Shown one piece after another: positions 63,208 through 64,000 of a stretch of 64,000 nucleotides of DNA. The position numbers and the translations under genes were made by a program. The notes below the pieces were generated by a model, which ran no database searches, was not told the origin of the DNA, and worked only from the letters and a program-made list of their open reading frames with translations. The DNA comes from Plasmodiophora brassicae (Eukaryota > Endomyxa: Phytomyxea > Phytomyxea > Plasmodiophorida), in assembly GCA_036867785.1 (NCBI GenBank), contig CP145421.1, positions 992,001 to 1,056,000 on the forward strand, in the 5' to 3' direction. The stretch's first letter is position 1. Every line of letters starts with the position of its first letter.

Positions 63208-64000
63208 ATGGATGGCGCTGGAAAGGTCACGTCAGACGCGAAAGAAGCACTAGGCCAGGTCGACACGAGTCAGATCGCCGCAGATGGCAGCGCTTTGGCT
63301 CGCGATGGCGCAGATGCCCTAGCGAGAATTCACCCATCGGACATCGTGCACGAGGCGGAGGACATTGCCTCCCGTGCGGAGCAGGCCATTCGGCACCTCC
63401 GTACAGAGGATGCAGTCAATGGTGCAAACAGAATTGCTTCGGGCTCCAGGGACGCGCTCGGACACGTAAACGAGCACGACATCGTCACGGGAGCAGGGCG
63501 CGTCGCCTCCAGTGTCGAACACGCGTTTGGTCAAGTCCACAGTAGCGACATAGCCCAAGGGGCTGGTCGTTTGGCTGCCGACGCCAGAGACGCTTTGGGG
63601 CACACAAACGTCAGCGGCGTGGCGTCAGGAGCCGTACATCTCGTATCGAATGCCAAAGACGAGTTACAGAGCGTCAACACGAACAATATGGTATCCGGCG
63701 CCGGACAGTTCGCGTCTCATGCGGAAGTCTCTCTAGGGCACATCCGCACAGGAGAGATCACATCGGGAGCATCTCAAGTGGCTTCCAGCACGAAAGAGGC
63801 ACTCGGCCAAGTCGACACTAAGGAAGCGCGGGACAAAGCTGCGTTGCTGACGTCGACAGCGAAATCGGACATGAAGGACGTCCGAGCGGCCATGGAAGGG
63901 GTCACCAAAGTGGCCGGGGTCGCCGCTGTGGGTGCAATGGCAGAAGCATCACGCCTAGGAGCCGCCGCCAAAGTCACATTCGGGCGGGCCGATGCCGTTC
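63208..64000 (+). CDS. Repeat protein with ~23-residue amphipathic repeats, partial (runs off window)
   Basis: Seen: from ATG 63208 the frame is open to the last base (264 codons) with no stop, so the C-terminus is outside. About eight tandem units of ~23 residues follow the pattern (h)AS..(K/R)(D/E)ALGHV....DI..GAG; examples begin RIASGSRDALGHV, RVASSVEHAFGQV, RLAADARDALGHT and QVASSTKEALGQV. Then comes a Lys/Ala-rich helical stretch. The composition (Ala, Gly, Asp, Ser, charged) resembles LEA or apolipoprotein-like amphipathic helices. No family is assigned. The frame is open for some codons upstream of the ATG, so an earlier exon is possible. Confidence 0.7.
   Translation, partial: MDGAGKVTSDAKEALGQVDTSQIAADGSALARDGADALARIHPSDIVHEAEDIASRAEQAIRHLRTEDAVNGANRIASGSRDALGHVNEHDIVTGAGRVASSVEHAFGQVHSSDIAQGAGRLAADARDALGHTNVSGVASGAVHLVSNAKDELQSVNTNNMVSGAGQFASHAEVSLGHIRTGEITSGASQVASSTKEALGQVDTKEARDKAALLTSTAKSDMKDVRAAMEGVTKVAGVAAVGAMAEASRLGAAAKVTFGRADAV

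Noticed and set aside
1-64000. CRISPR array, bacterial operons, rRNA genes
   Set aside because: No regularly spaced direct repeats, no ribosome-binding-site-led operons and no rRNA-like sequence; all evidence is eukaryotic.

Overview
The window is nuclear DNA of a microbial eukaryote. It is GC-rich, genes lie close together on both strands, and coding sequence is cut by many very short GT-AG introns (mostly 46-96 nt, often near 55-65). The gene set is eukaryotic: ER cargo lectin, Arp2/3 subunit, plasma-membrane calcium pump, MyTH4 myosin, prominin-like pentaspan protein, SRPK kinase, OTU deubiquitinase, nuclear tRNA-Gln. The lineage cannot be fixed by eye. Abundant RAP-type repeats, Crinkler-like NTPase-nucleases and WW/MyTH4 myosins suggest an amoeboid, opisthokont-relative or stramenopile-type protist, not a plant or animal.

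Layout. 0-5 kb: 3' part of an ERGIC-53-like lectin, a five-exon FZL-type dynamin and an 8-TM protein. 5-6.8 kb: an inverted pair of gene fragments. 6.8-16.8 kb: WDR6 and a RAP protein bracketed by two paralogous papain/beta-trefoil proteases, with two copies of a short signal-peptide cassette and a tRNA-Gln. 17-31 kb: a mobile-element island with a foldback repeat, a complete MULE (121-bp TIRs, 9-bp TSD), a short gag-type LTR element (143-bp LTRs, 5-bp TSD), a Crinkler-like NTPase/nuclease gene and a Sola-like DNA transposon (about 50-bp TIRs, 4-bp TSD). 31-64 kb: mainly dense housekeeping genes in the order RMT2, ARPC3, SKP1-ankyrin, PMCA (21 exons), MIT-RING, TMX3-like PDI, GYF-WW-myosin-MyTH4-WW, prominin-like, a decayed transposase fragment, a GYF coiled-coil protein, SRPK, cysteine dioxygenase, YOD1, and a 23-residue-repeat protein that runs off the right edge.

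Functional links are loose, as expected for a eukaryote. Several genes share secretory or membrane themes (LMAN1-like, TMX3-like, PMCA, prominin) or actin/membrane dynamics (ARPC3, MyTH4 myosin, dynamin). Exon boundaries were built by hand from splice-site phase and family alignment from memory. They are internally consistent but not backed by transcripts.
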